From assembly GCF_001693385.1 (NCBI RefSeq), contig NZ_CP016428.1, positions 7,130,001 through 7,194,000 on the forward strand: 64,000 bases of DNA. The letters are read 5' to 3'. The notes under the pieces are model-generated. The model saw only the letters and a program-made list of their open reading frames with translations. It was not told the DNA's origin and ran no database searches. Position 1 is the first letter of the stretch; each line of letters opens with the position of its first letter. Positions 53,506 to 61,971 of the stretch are shown here, piece by piece. The position numbers and the translations under genes were made by a program. The DNA comes from Bradyrhizobium icense (GTDB lineage: Bacteria > Pseudomonadota > Alphaproteobacteria > Rhizobiales > Xanthobacteraceae).

Positions 53506-54211
53506 GAGCGGCCTCCGGACGTCCGACCGCCTTATAGGCGCGACGGGTCGCTTCGTTCAGATAGGATTCTACCTGAAGGCGCAGCTTTTCCATAGTCTCG
53601 GCATCGGCATCCGGCGGCACATGAACCGCCTCGATGCCGACCACCGCACCGCGTCCGAATGGCAAATTGATGGTGGTGGAGTCCCAGTTCTTCAACCGGA
53701 TGAAGCGGCTGGTCACCATCGCAAAGGGCATGATCGGTCGGCCAGACTCCCGCGCCAGCATGATGAGGCCGAGCCCGCTCACGCGGGCGCGCTTGGGTAC
53801 GTCGGCGGTGGTCGCGACGTTCCAGCCGTCTTCCAGCGCCTGCAGCATCTCGCGGAAGGCGCCGACGCCGCCCTTGCGGTGAAAGGCGCCGCCATGATCG
53901 CCGGACCCCCTGATGGTTCCGATGCCAAGCCGCTCGGCGGCGATGGCGTTGAACTCGCCGTCGCGGTGCCGCGAGATCAGGACCTTGGCGCGGTGGCTCT
54001 CCTTGGTCTTGATGAATGGCGTCATGAAATGCTGGCCGTGCCAGAACGCGAAGATCGCTGGCATCTCCGGCTCGACCCGCTCATAGACGTCGGCCGGCTC
54101 ATAGCTGAAGCGGTTGGTCAGCCAGACCAGCCGCAGATATTCGGCCGCAAGCACGCCCAGCGCGCGCTGAACCCAGCTGCTGCGCAGCAAATCGCGAAGG
54201 AGACGTTTCAA
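53498..54211 (-). CDS. DUF374 lysophospholipid acyltransferase family protein
   Basis: A 237-residue acyltransferase-like protein at the membrane. After a hydrophobic N-terminal stretch it has AIFAFWHGQHFMTPFI with the catalytic His, LISRHRDGEFNAIAAERLGI, RGSGDHGGAFHRKGG and TADVPKRARVSGLGLIMLA, the signature of DUF374. Its place inside the waaA-lpxK operon suggests that it acylates a lipid A or Kdo intermediate, but the family's substrate is not established. TTG at 54211 overlaps the upstream stop (TTGA) and gives the family-like start LKRLLRDLL; longer frames run through the upstream gene. Confidence 0.82.
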   Translation of the reverse strand: MKRLLRDLLRSSWVQRALGVLAAEYLRLVWLTNRFSYEPADVYERVEPEMPAIFAFWHGQHFMTPFIKTKESHRAKVLISRHRDGEFNAIAAERLGIGTIRGSGDHGGAFHRKGGVGAFREMLQALEDGWNVATTADVPKRARVSGLGLIMLARESGRPIMPFAMVTSRFIRLKNWDSTTINLPFGRGAVVGIEAVHVPPDADAETMEKLRLQVESYLNEATRRAYKAVGRPEAALG

Positions 54212-54456
54212 CTGGAGGACTTCGTGTCTTGACCTGGGTCGAGCAGCCGGTGGAGGTGAACCACGAAGTAGCGCATGTGGGCGTTGTCCACGGTCTGCTG
54301 CGCCTTCGCCTTCCATGCCGCGAGAGCGGATGCGTAGTTGGGATACACGCCGACGATGTCGACCTGGTCGAGGTCCTTGAACGTGGTGTGTTCGAGGTCG
54401 GTCAACTCGCCGCCGATGACGAGATGCAGCAATTGCTGCGGGGCACTATCTGGCAT
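54208..54456 (-). CDS. DUF4170 domain-containing protein
   Basis: An 82-residue protein: LLHLVIGGELTDLEHTTFKD, IVGVYPNYASALAAWKAKAQ, and RYFVVHLHRLLDPGQD. This is the small alphaproteobacterial family DUF4170, regularly found next to DUF374 and waaA genes. Predicted alpha/beta and soluble. The function is unknown, but the conserved position and overlap with the acyltransferase gene point to lipid A assembly. ATG at 54456. Confidence 0.85.
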   Translation of the reverse strand: MPDSAPQQLLHLVIGGELTDLEHTTFKDLDQVDIVGVYPNYASALAAWKAKAQQTVDNAHMRYFVVHLHRLLDPGQDTKSSS

Positions 54457-54549
54457 GATGGTCTTTCCTAACGAGGTGCCCGGCAAGCAAGAGTGATATT
54501 GTGAATCGCAGTATGAACGGGATGATTTGTGGCACGGATTTCGACCGAT

Positions 54550-55359
54550 TCAGGGCGACCGGCGGTCCCGGAAATGCTCGACAATGCGCGCATGCCGATC
54601 GTATCCCGCCGCCACCAGCACCCCGTGCACCACCTCCCGGCGATTATACTCAATCGCATCCCCCGAGAGTGCAGTCATTCTACCATTCGCTTCCTGCACG
54701 ATCAAATTCGCCGCGGCAAGATCCCAATCGCGGCTCTGGCCGCCCGCAAAAGCGGCATCGAGACTGCCATCGGCGACCCGGCACAGCCGCAGCGCCAGCG
54801 ATCCGATTCGCGGATGCAGCGTGATATCGTCGGGCGACGAACTCAGCCGCTGCACCAGCGGCTTCGGGCCCGCCATGCGGGAAAAATCGAGTTCCGTTCC
54901 AGCGGATGCGCGGACCGGCTTTTCGTTCAGCGTGGTGCCCTTGCCGTGCACCGCGAAGAAGAATTCGTCGCTGGCCGGAGCGAACACCGCCGCCAGCACC
55001 GGCATCGAGCCGGCGACCAGCGCCACGCTCACGCACCAGTCTTCACGATGCGCGAGATAGGCGCGGGTGCCGTCGATCGGATCGACGATCCAGACCAGCT
55101 TCTTGCCGAGACGTGTGTCGTCGTCGACGCTCTCTTCCGACAGCCAGCCATAATCCGGCGTCGCCGCGCGCAGCCGCCGCTCCACGAGCTCGTTGACGGC
55201 GATATCGGCCTCGGACACCGGCGAGGAAGCGCCCTTGGTCCAGTTCTTCAATTCGGTGCGAAACAGCGCCAGCGCCAGCGCGCCGGCCTCACGCACGGTG
55301 TCCTTCAGCAGCGCGGCATCGCGCGCCCAGATCCGGTCGGCGGTATCAGCGTCCGCCAA
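54550..55359 (-). CDS. cysQ: 3'(2'),5'-bisphosphate nucleotidase / inositol monophosphatase family
   Basis: A 269-residue metal-dependent phosphatase. The metal motif WIVDPIDGTRAYLAHREDW and the second motif SRDWDLAAANLIVQEANG are intact, and the early Glu pair is in YGWLSEESVDDD. The closest role is removal of the 3' phosphate from PAP, a by-product of sulfation and acyl-carrier protein charging, so the cysQ symbol is by similarity. It lies in the lipid A operon and overlaps the pmbA stop by 14 bases. Confidence 0.8.
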   Translation of the reverse strand: MADADTADRIWARDAALLKDTVREAGALALALFRTELKNWTKGASSPVSEADIAVNELVERRLRAATPDYGWLSEESVDDDTRLGKKLVWIVDPIDGTRAYLAHREDWCVSVALVAGSMPVLAAVFAPASDEFFFAVHGKGTTLNEKPVRASAGTELDFSRMAGPKPLVQRLSSSPDDITLHPRIGSLALRLCRVADGSLDAAFAGGQSRDWDLAAANLIVQEANGRMTALSGDAIEYNRREVVHGVLVAAGYDRHARIVEHFRDRRSP

Positions 55360-56746
55360 GCGTCAGGCCCTCGATGCGCAGCGTCGGCGCGTTGACGCCG
55401 TAGCGGAATTCCAGGTCATTGGCCGGAACCAGCGACTTGAACATCGCCAGCAGATGGCCGGCAATCGTCACTTCGCTGACCGGATAAGTGATCTCGCCGT
55501 TCTCGATCCAGAAGCCGGAGGCGCCCCGGCTGTAATCGCCGGTCACGCCGTTGACGCCGGAGCCGATCAGGTCGGTGACGTAAAAGCCCTGCTTGATGTC
55601 GGAGATCAGTTCCTTCGGCGTCATCGCGCCGGGTTCGAGATGCAGATTGTACGATCCCGGCGAGGGCGACGAGGACACGCCGCGATGGGCATGTCCGGTC
55701 GTGACCATCCCGAGCTCGCGCGCGGTGGCGCAGTCCAGCAGCCAGGTAGTCAACACGCCCTCGTCGATGAGCGCGTGCTTCTTCACCTTGACGCCCTCGG
55801 CGTCGAAAGTCTGCGAGCGCAGGCCGCGCACGCGCAAGGGATCGTCGATGATGCGGATGTTCTTCGAAAACAACTGCTCGCCGAGCTTGTCCTTCAGGAA
55901 GCTGGTCTTGCGCGCGATCGAGGCGCCGTTGATGGCGCCGACCAGATGCCCGACCAGCGATCCCGATACCCGCGGGTCGTACACGACCGGCACCTTGCAG
56001 GTTTCGACCTTGCGCGGATTGGCGCGCGCCACGGTACGCTCGCCCGCCCGGCGGCCGACGCTTTCGGGAGAATCGAGATCGGACGCGTGCGGGGCCGAGG
56101 TGAAATCGTAATCCCGCTCCATGCTGGTGCCCTCACCCGAGATCGCGGTCATCGAGATGCCGTGGCTGGAGCGCAAATACGAGCCGTGGAAGCCGGTCGA
56201 GGTCACCAGCACCATGCCGCCGATGCCGCTCGAGGCGGACGCGCTGCCCGATTTGGTCACGCCCTTGACCGCAAGGCCCGCGGCTTCCGCTTCGCAGGCG
56301 CGACGCTCCAGTTCGCTCGTGGTCGGAATGTTGCGGTCGAGCAGGTCGAGATCGGCGAACTCGCGCGCCAGCAGCGAGGGATCGGCGAGGCCGACATATT
56401 TGTCGTCGGGTGCGACGCGAGCCATTGCGACCGCCCGCTCGGCGAGCCTGGCGACGCCGTCGCCGGAAATATCGTTGGTCGAGACCACCGCCTGGCGCCG
56501 GCCGACCAGCACGCGCAATCCGACGTCGTCGCCTTCGGAACGCTCGGATTCCTCGACCCGGCCATCGCGCACCTCGACGCCTTGCGAAACCCCGCGCACT
56601 GCGACCGCGTCTGCTGCGTCCGCACCCGCGCGCTTGGCGGCCTCGACCAGCCGCTGCGCCAGCGTCGAGAGCGCCGATTGGTCGAACAGGTCGGAAGTTG
56701 CGGGAGCCTTCGAAGGCGGCGAAGCCGTGGATGGTGAAGAGTTCAC
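55346..56746 (-). CDS. pmbA: TldD/PmbA family metalloprotease subunit (TldE-like)
   Basis: A 466-residue protein of the PmbA/TldE half of the TldD-TldE protease, which trims peptides such as microcins and modified peptides. Blocks seen: GDDVGLRVLVGRRQAVVSTN, VVYDPRVSGSLVGHLVGAIN, FDAEGVKVKKHALIDEGVLT and GASGFWIENGEITYPVSEVT. It lacks the HExxxH motif, as expected, since TldD carries the zinc site and must be encoded elsewhere. GTG at 56746 has AGGGA eight bases upstream; an ATG at 56764 has none. It starts the operon that runs down to lpxK. Confidence 0.9.
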   Translation of the reverse strand: MNSSPSTASPPSKAPATSDLFDQSALSTLAQRLVEAAKRAGADAADAVAVRGVSQGVEVRDGRVEESERSEGDDVGLRVLVGRRQAVVSTNDISGDGVARLAERAVAMARVAPDDKYVGLADPSLLAREFADLDLLDRNIPTTSELERRACEAEAAGLAVKGVTKSGSASASSGIGGMVLVTSTGFHGSYLRSSHGISMTAISGEGTSMERDYDFTSAPHASDLDSPESVGRRAGERTVARANPRKVETCKVPVVYDPRVSGSLVGHLVGAINGASIARKTSFLKDKLGEQLFSKNIRIIDDPLRVRGLRSQTFDAEGVKVKKHALIDEGVLTTWLLDCATARELGMVTTGHAHRGVSSSPSPGSYNLHLEPGAMTPKELISDIKQGFYVTDLIGSGVNGVTGDYSRGASGFWIENGEITYPVSEVTIAGHLLAMFKSLVPANDLEFRYGVNAPTLRIEGLTLGGR

Positions 56747-56995
56747 AAACAAAATCCCTGACATTGAAGGGTTCGGACGCCGGCCGGCAAGGCCCTCAGA
56801 TGTGCCTGATTCACAGGGATTTCAAGCATTTTGCGACGCCAAATACCAAACATTTTCGGCATAGCGGCAAGGTCTCGTCAATCATGCTGGCGGGTGACCT
56901 CTTCTTAACCAGGCTTTTTAAGGCGATACGGAAATCGCTCGGCTAAGGTCTCGCGTATCGACCGGGAACATAATCCCGGCGGGGAGATGAGAGCC

Positions 56996-57523
56996 GTGAG
57001 GCGTCAAACAGCAACAAGCGGGATCAATCCCGCCGGGTCGAGCCGTGCACTGCGGCTCGACCCTCTTTCTCTGCCGCTCAGCTTCCATGCGCACGACACC
57101 CGTGCGGACGGCGGCGTGCGCAGGATCGAACTTCACCGCGAACGCGTCGTGCTGCACCGTGCCGTCAAGGGCATGCGGATGGCGATCAACGTCCGCGTCA
57201 GCGATTTTCTCGGCGTTGCGCTGCGCGGTCTGGACGACGACGCACAGATGCTGGTGCTGGCGCATCGCGACCCGTCCTTGAACATTCCCTTGTGCGTGAG
57301 TTCCGACGACGAGGAGATCGCCTCCGCCTGGCAGATGTGGAGCGACATCTTCGCACTGCCGCTTTTGACGGAAGACGATCATCGCGAACCGGCCGCCCGC
57401 CGCCGCCGCCACAACGCCATCCGCGCCCGCCGCCCGAAATTCCTGGTGCGCCGCCGGCTCGGCAATCTCGGCAATACCGAGACGGTTCATCGGGACGAAC
57501 GCGAGATCATCGCGCGGGATTAG
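56996..57523 (+). CDS. DUF6101 family protein
   Basis: A 175-residue protein. The recognisable core is LPLSFHAHDTRADGGVRRIE, LHRAVKGMRMAINVRVSDFL and AQMLVLAHRDPSLNIPLCVS, ending in a very basic region RRRRHNAIRARRPKFLVRRR. I recall this as an uncharacterised Bradyrhizobiaceae family (DUF6101). GTG at 56996 has GGGGAG nine bases upstream; an in-frame ATG at 56987 sits right on that site and is less likely. Single gene, divergent from pmbA. Confidence 0.75.
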   Translation: MRRQTATSGINPAGSSRALRLDPLSLPLSFHAHDTRADGGVRRIELHRERVVLHRAVKGMRMAINVRVSDFLGVALRGLDDDAQMLVLAHRDPSLNIPLCVSSDDEEIASAWQMWSDIFALPLLTEDDHREPAARRRRHNAIRARRPKFLVRRRLGNLGNTETVHRDEREIIARD

Positions 57524-57626
57524 ATTTCGGTCGAGGACTGGTCGATCATGACTATCGGCGAACCTTACAGGTCGCCATACGGCCCCAGCTCTGGTTGACG
57601 CTTCCGCTCCATCTGGGTCAAGTGAG

Positions 57627-58925
57627 ATGGTCCTCAAGATGTTACGCATCTTAAGTCTCGTTTTGATGGGCATGCTTACCGCCAGCTACCCGTCCGAAGC
57701 CCAGCAAGTGCCACGGATCAACTGTGGAGCCCCGCACCAGCGCGACCTAAACCTCACGCCGATCGGTGACGGGCCGTTGCAGCTCAGGGCGGTTTACTGC
57801 CAGATCGTTCGCACGACCTTGTATCCGTCAAACATGCCGATGGTATCGCCGGACGGTCAATCAATCGCTTATCTCGAGAATGACGCGATCCTGCGAATTG
57901 CGCAGCTCGACAATAGCGATGGCTGGATCGACTATCGAACCAAGATGGGCGTATTTTCGCGGTTTGGCCGAAGCGGACGGTCCCGCCCTGCTGTTGCCTG
58001 GGCCTCGAATTCAAAATCTGTGTGGGCTGCAAATCACGACGCAGTGATGCCGAGCGGATTTGCGACATCTCCGCTGCAGCCGCTGAAGACAGTCGACGAC
58101 GGCAGCATCCTGACGCTCCCTCCGCTTCAACATGAAGCGGGCCCGCTGGATGGGTTGTTGTGGGCGGGCGGCGACGGGCTGGCTGTGGCCCAGTTTGGGA
58201 CGAGAGGAGGCTACTATCGGCCCGAGCATCCAGACCCGAATCCGTCATTCGCAATCGTCGACGCACAACGCGGCCTAGTGCGAGATACGCTTGCGTTCTC
58301 GGCCATCGAAGCTCTCAAGGACCGCGCAAAGGGATCACCGCACGCCGCTATAACAGACGCGGCAGCAACACGGCTCCGGGATGGCAAGGTGCGAACGCTA
58401 TTAAATGTCGGCCGGTGGGTAGTCTGGACCGAAGGCCAAGCTCCGGTCACCATAACCGATCCCTATGCCGACGACTTCTATAGTCATAGTCACATCGTCA
58501 TGTCGCCTGATGGATCGCGCGTTCTGGTGGCACGCTTCATTGGGCCAAGGGAAATGATATGCGAGCGCAGGCCACGTCCAGATTGCGGCACGCGCGATCC
58601 CCCTGTGGAGGGCGTGATCGCGGCCATGCACGATCTCGAAGACGGTCGCCTGCTTTGGAGCATTCGGGCGACGGTCAGCTACAAATACGAAGGCCCGCCC
58701 CCCGCGATCAGTCCGGACGGCCGGTTTGCGCTGATCGAATTGCCTCCCGAAGGTGACCGACCGTTAATTGCGCTGGTCGCTCTGGAGGACGGAAGAATTG
58801 TACAGACCATTCCTGCGCCCAGCGGATATTTTGGGATGGGCTTTGCACGCGACGGCCAGTCCGTCTGGACGCATGCACATGGACTGACGGCTCTTTACGA
58901 CGTTCAGTCGCACCGACAGCAGTGA
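57627..58925 (+). CDS. Exported protein with beta-propeller-like repeats, function unknown
   Basis: A 432-residue protein with a signal peptide (about residues 1-25, ending PSEAQQ). The mature part has repeated blade-like segments of the form SPDG: PMVSPDGQSIAYLENDAILR, IVMSPDGSRVLVARFIGPRE, PPAISPDGRFALIELPPEGD and FARDGQSVWTHAHG, as in TolB or WD40-like propellers. GC at third positions looks lower than in neighbouring genes. No operon partner. Likely accessory; I cannot name a function. Confidence 0.75.
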   Translation: MVLKMLRILSLVLMGMLTASYPSEAQQVPRINCGAPHQRDLNLTPIGDGPLQLRAVYCQIVRTTLYPSNMPMVSPDGQSIAYLENDAILRIAQLDNSDGWIDYRTKMGVFSRFGRSGRSRPAVAWASNSKSVWAANHDAVMPSGFATSPLQPLKTVDDGSILTLPPLQHEAGPLDGLLWAGGDGLAVAQFGTRGGYYRPEHPDPNPSFAIVDAQRGLVRDTLAFSAIEALKDRAKGSPHAAITDAAATRLRDGKVRTLLNVGRWVVWTEGQAPVTITDPYADDFYSHSHIVMSPDGSRVLVARFIGPREMICERRPRPDCGTRDPPVEGVIAAMHDLEDGRLLWSIRATVSYKYEGPPPAISPDGRFALIELPPEGDRPLIALVALEDGRIVQTIPAPSGYFGMGFARDGQSVWTHAHGLTALYDVQSHRQQ

Positions 58926-59067
58926 CCAATCAAAGCAGATAGGGACCTTCGCTCGCCGACCGCAAATAGCGCCAGCGACCCATAGCGGACAAGTCATCGC
59001 TACCTCGCAAGCCGCCGCGATCATGATTCTGCCTGCCATCTCGATTTTACGTTTTCAAACATCGATA

Positions 59068-59154
59068 GGGCAAAGAGGAAGCGTGCCCACCATCATGAAG
59101 CGTGCTCGATGATAGATGGTGGGCACGGCGCATGCGCGCCTTTGCCCACCCTAC
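59068..59154. repeat. Palindromic repeat, family D (paired), overlapping the ubiA stop
   Basis: GGGCAAAGAGGAAGCGTGCC plus CACCATC at the left faces GATGGTGGGCACGGCGCATG and GCGCCTTTGCCCACC at the right. On the minus strand the element starts GTAGGGTGGGCAAAGGCGCG, and the TAG of this start is the stop codon of ubiA. Confidence 0.8.
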
Positions 59155-60086
59155 GAGACCGAACGCATCACCGCATCTGCGAGCAATCCGGCAAACAGCA
59201 ACAGCCCCGCATCGCGGTTGGACTTGAAGATGCGCAGGCACAGCGCGGGATCGCTGATGTTCAATCGGCCAATCTGCCAGGCGAGATGCGCGGCAAACGC
59301 GATCAGCCCGATCCAGGCCGGCCAGCGCGCGCCGCCCAGTGCCAGCGCGGCGCCGATCAGGACCACGGCGAGCGAATAAAGCACCGCCAGCGCCAGATGG
59401 GTGCGCGCGCCGAACAGGCGTGCGGTGGACTTGATGCCGATCAGCGCGTCGTCCTCGGCGTCCTGATGGGCGTAGATCGTGTCGTAGCCGATCACCCACG
59501 CGATCGAGCCGGCATAGAGCACGAGCGCGGTGAGATCGATCCGGCCGAGCGTGACCGCAAATCCCATCAGCGCGCCCCAGGAGAACGCCAGCCCCAGCAC
59601 GACCTGCGGCCACCAGGTAATGCGTTTCATGAACGGATAGACCGCGACGATGACGAGCGAGGCGATGCCGGTCAGAATCGCGAAGCGGTTGAACTGCAAG
59701 AGCACCGCGAGCCCGATCAGCGCCTGCAGGACCAGGAAGGCGAACGCCTGCGTCACGCTGATCTGACCAGCGGGCAGCGGCCGCGAGCGCGTGCGCTCGA
59801 CGCTGGCGTCGAGGTCGCGGTCGGTGATGTCGTTCCAGGCGCACCCCGCGCCGCGCATGACGAAGGCGCCGATGAAGAACAGCACGATCACGAGCGGCAG
59901 TTGCGCGACGTCGCGCGCGATTCCGGCGGCTAGCGCCGCCGACCACCAGCACGGCATCAGCAACAGCCACGAGCCGATCGGACGGTCGTAACGGGAAAGC
60001 CGCAGGTAAGGCTGCGACCAGGACGGCGCACGCGTATCGACCCAGTTGCCGGTCGCATCGGCAACGCGGGTCGTCGCGTCGCTCAT
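59151..60086 (-). CDS. ubiA: 4-hydroxybenzoate octaprenyltransferase
   Basis: Inner-membrane prenyltransferase attaching the polyprenyl chain in ubiquinone synthesis. The two Asp-rich motifs are GCAWNDITDRDLDASVERTR and YAHQDAEDDALIGIKSTARL. About eight membrane helices. RYDRPIGSWLLLMPCWWSAA at the start is typical. Its TAG stop is formed by the edge of a family D repeat. It is 10 bases downstream of a secreted-protein gene on the same strand. Confidence 0.96.
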   Translation of the reverse strand: MSDATTRVADATGNWVDTRAPSWSQPYLRLSRYDRPIGSWLLLMPCWWSAALAAGIARDVAQLPLVIVLFFIGAFVMRGAGCAWNDITDRDLDASVERTRSRPLPAGQISVTQAFAFLVLQALIGLAVLLQFNRFAILTGIASLVIVAVYPFMKRITWWPQVVLGLAFSWGALMGFAVTLGRIDLTALVLYAGSIAWVIGYDTIYAHQDAEDDALIGIKSTARLFGARTHLALAVLYSLAVVLIGAALALGGARWPAWIGLIAFAAHLAWQIGRLNISDPALCLRIFKSNRDAGLLLFAGLLADAVMRSVS

Positions 60087-60096
60087 CGGATCGTGG

Positions 60097-60750
60097 TCAT
60101 CGCGCGAGAACGTTGCCGTTCAGCGTATCGAAGGTGCTGCCGCCCTTCCTGACTGTCTGCGCCTCGGGGAGTGACGCCGAACCCAGCACCTCGCTCAGGC
60201 TCGGACCGGCCGGCCTTGCTGCCGCCGCCTGCTGCGCCACCGCACAGACCTGCTTCTGCATCTTCTCGGTGTTCTTGTGGCCGTTCCTGAGCTGGTCGGC
60301 GATCTGCGGCGGAATTCCGCATTTGGCCGAATTGGTCTCGACGTACTTGATCATCTTCAATTCGGCCTGGCCGAAATTGCCGATCAGCTTGCAGGCTTCA
60401 TCCGGCGGCGCCTTGCGGTCGCTCGCGGCCTTGATCAGCTTGCCGCGCCGCTCGGCTTCCTCACGCAGGGGAACGAAGCCCTGCATGCAGGCGTCCGCGG
60501 ATCCGCTGGCCTGTGGCGGCGGCCCGCTGAATCCTCTGGAAACCGGGGCCGCGCCCTGCGACGGGAACGGCGACGGGGCGCCGACCGAAGCCGACGGCGC
60601 CGCGCCATTCACCGGCGGAAACGGAGAATTCGCCGGGGCGGCACTCTGGTTGGGCAAGGGCGCCGGGAACGCACCTTGCGCAAACGCGTGGCCCGCGTGA
60701 ACGGTCACGACGACAACGGTCAGCGGCACAATCAGGCGGCGGATCATCAA
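60097..60750 (-). CDS. Exported protein of unknown function with cysteine-rich helical domain
   Basis: A 217-residue protein: signal peptide (about 1-25, ending HAFAQG), a Pro/Ala/Ser-rich stretch (to residue 85) and a domain with ADACMQGFVPLREEAERRGK, DEACKLIGNFGQAELKMIKY, SAKCGIPPQIADQL and MQKQVCAVAQQ, with four cysteines spaced for two disulfides. I recognise the layout from Bradyrhizobium genomes but no function. It lies directly upstream of ubiA. Confidence 0.75.
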   Translation of the reverse strand: MMIRRLIVPLTVVVVTVHAGHAFAQGAFPAPLPNQSAAPANSPFPPVNGAAPSASVGAPSPFPSQGAAPVSRGFSGPPPQASGSADACMQGFVPLREEAERRGKLIKAASDRKAPPDEACKLIGNFGQAELKMIKYVETNSAKCGIPPQIADQLRNGHKNTEKMQKQVCAVAQQAAAARPAGPSLSEVLGSASLPEAQTVRKGGSTFDTLNGNVLAR

Positions 60751-60955
60751 GGATGTATCTCCGGCTAGGTCCAGGCAACCCCAGCGTCTTCGAAAACGAA
60801 GCGGATTTGCGGTCGGTACTTTTTACGATTCCTGCCGACGCTTAACAACCCGTTGATTGGGGCAGCAGCGCGGCGTAACGCCCCGTCGGAACTAAAAATA
60901 GCGTCCGGATTCTAGCGCTTTAGGCTAAAAGCGGCGTGGAAATGGAACATTACCG

Positions 60956-61702
60956 ATGCCCGAACTCGATTTTCGCGCTCCGCGCCTGTTCGTCGATGCC
61001 GCATTGCGGGAGGGTGAAAGAATCGCGCTGGAGCGCAACCAGAGCAATTATCTGGGCAACGTGCTCAGGCTTTCCGCTGGCGAAACCATTTTAGTGTTCA
61101 ACGGCCGCGACGGCGAATGGCAGGCAGCAATCGAGGGCCGCAAGCGGCCCGATGGCTTGAGCATCGTCGCGCAGACGCGGCCGCAGGACCGCCTGCCCGA
61201 CATCGCCTATGTCTTTGCCCCGCTGAAACACGCCCGCCTCGACTACATGGTGCAGAAGGCGGTGGAGATGGGGGCCTCAAGCCTACAGCCTGTATTGACG
61301 CGGCACACCCAGGTCTCTCGCGTCAATGGCGAGCGGATGCGCGCCAACGTCATCGAGGCGGCCGAGCAATGCGGAATCCTTAGCCTTGCGCACGTTGCCG
61401 AGCCGGTCGCGCTGGACCGCTTTCTCGACAAGCGCGAAGCCAGCCGCCTGCTGGTGTTCTGCGATGAGGCGAGCGACGCCGCCGGTCCGGTGCAAGCGCT
61501 GCAAGCGGCGCAGGCCGCAGGGTCCGGCATCGACGTGTTGATCGGTCCCGAGGGCGGGTTTGCCGGAGAGGAGCGTGAGCTGCTGTTGCGTCAGCCGAGC
61601 ATCCTCAGGCTGTCGTTGGGCCCACGGATTCTGCGGGCCGATACGGCAGCCGTGGCCGCACTGGCGCTGGTGCAGGCGGCGCTCGGCGATTGGACGAATT
61701 AG
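60956..61702 (+). CDS. rsmE: 16S rRNA (uracil(1498)-N(3))-methyltransferase
   Basis: SPOUT-fold methyltransferase acting on U1498 of 16S rRNA. The N-terminal PUA-like domain has ERNQSNYLGNVLRLSAGETI; the catalytic knot has VLIGPEGGFAGEERELLL and LSLGPRILRADTAAVAAL, both diagnostic. VQKAVEMGASSLQPVLTRHT is also a family block. Length 248 is normal. Alone on the plus strand. Confidence 0.96.
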   Translation: MPELDFRAPRLFVDAALREGERIALERNQSNYLGNVLRLSAGETILVFNGRDGEWQAAIEGRKRPDGLSIVAQTRPQDRLPDIAYVFAPLKHARLDYMVQKAVEMGASSLQPVLTRHTQVSRVNGERMRANVIEAAEQCGILSLAHVAEPVALDRFLDKREASRLLVFCDEASDAAGPVQALQAAQAAGSGIDVLIGPEGGFAGEERELLLRQPSILRLSLGPRILRADTAAVAALALVQAALGDWTN

Positions 61703-61971
61703 TCAGGGACGGACCGCCGGCTTGCCCCTCTCCCCAACCCTCCCCGCGGGGGGGAGGGAGCCTGAACTGCGTGCTCACCTTACATTGGGTTACGGGCTCA
61801 CCCCGTTCATTCGAACCACTGGGTAGCCCTCAAGCCACCCCCCATTAATTCAGTTGGCCGTTCCCTGTCGAAACGCCGCCCGAGCCATGCTAAGGCCTGC
61901 GCCAACCCGCCCGGAACCCCGGGGAGCTCAGAGAACCCTGGAACCCGGATTTTCCGGATATTGGACGTGAA

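Noticed and set aside
61722..61758. C/G-rich stretch before hisZ considered as a terminator or attenuator
   Set aside because: The arms pair poorly and no his leader peptide is present; it resembles ordinary spacer sequence.
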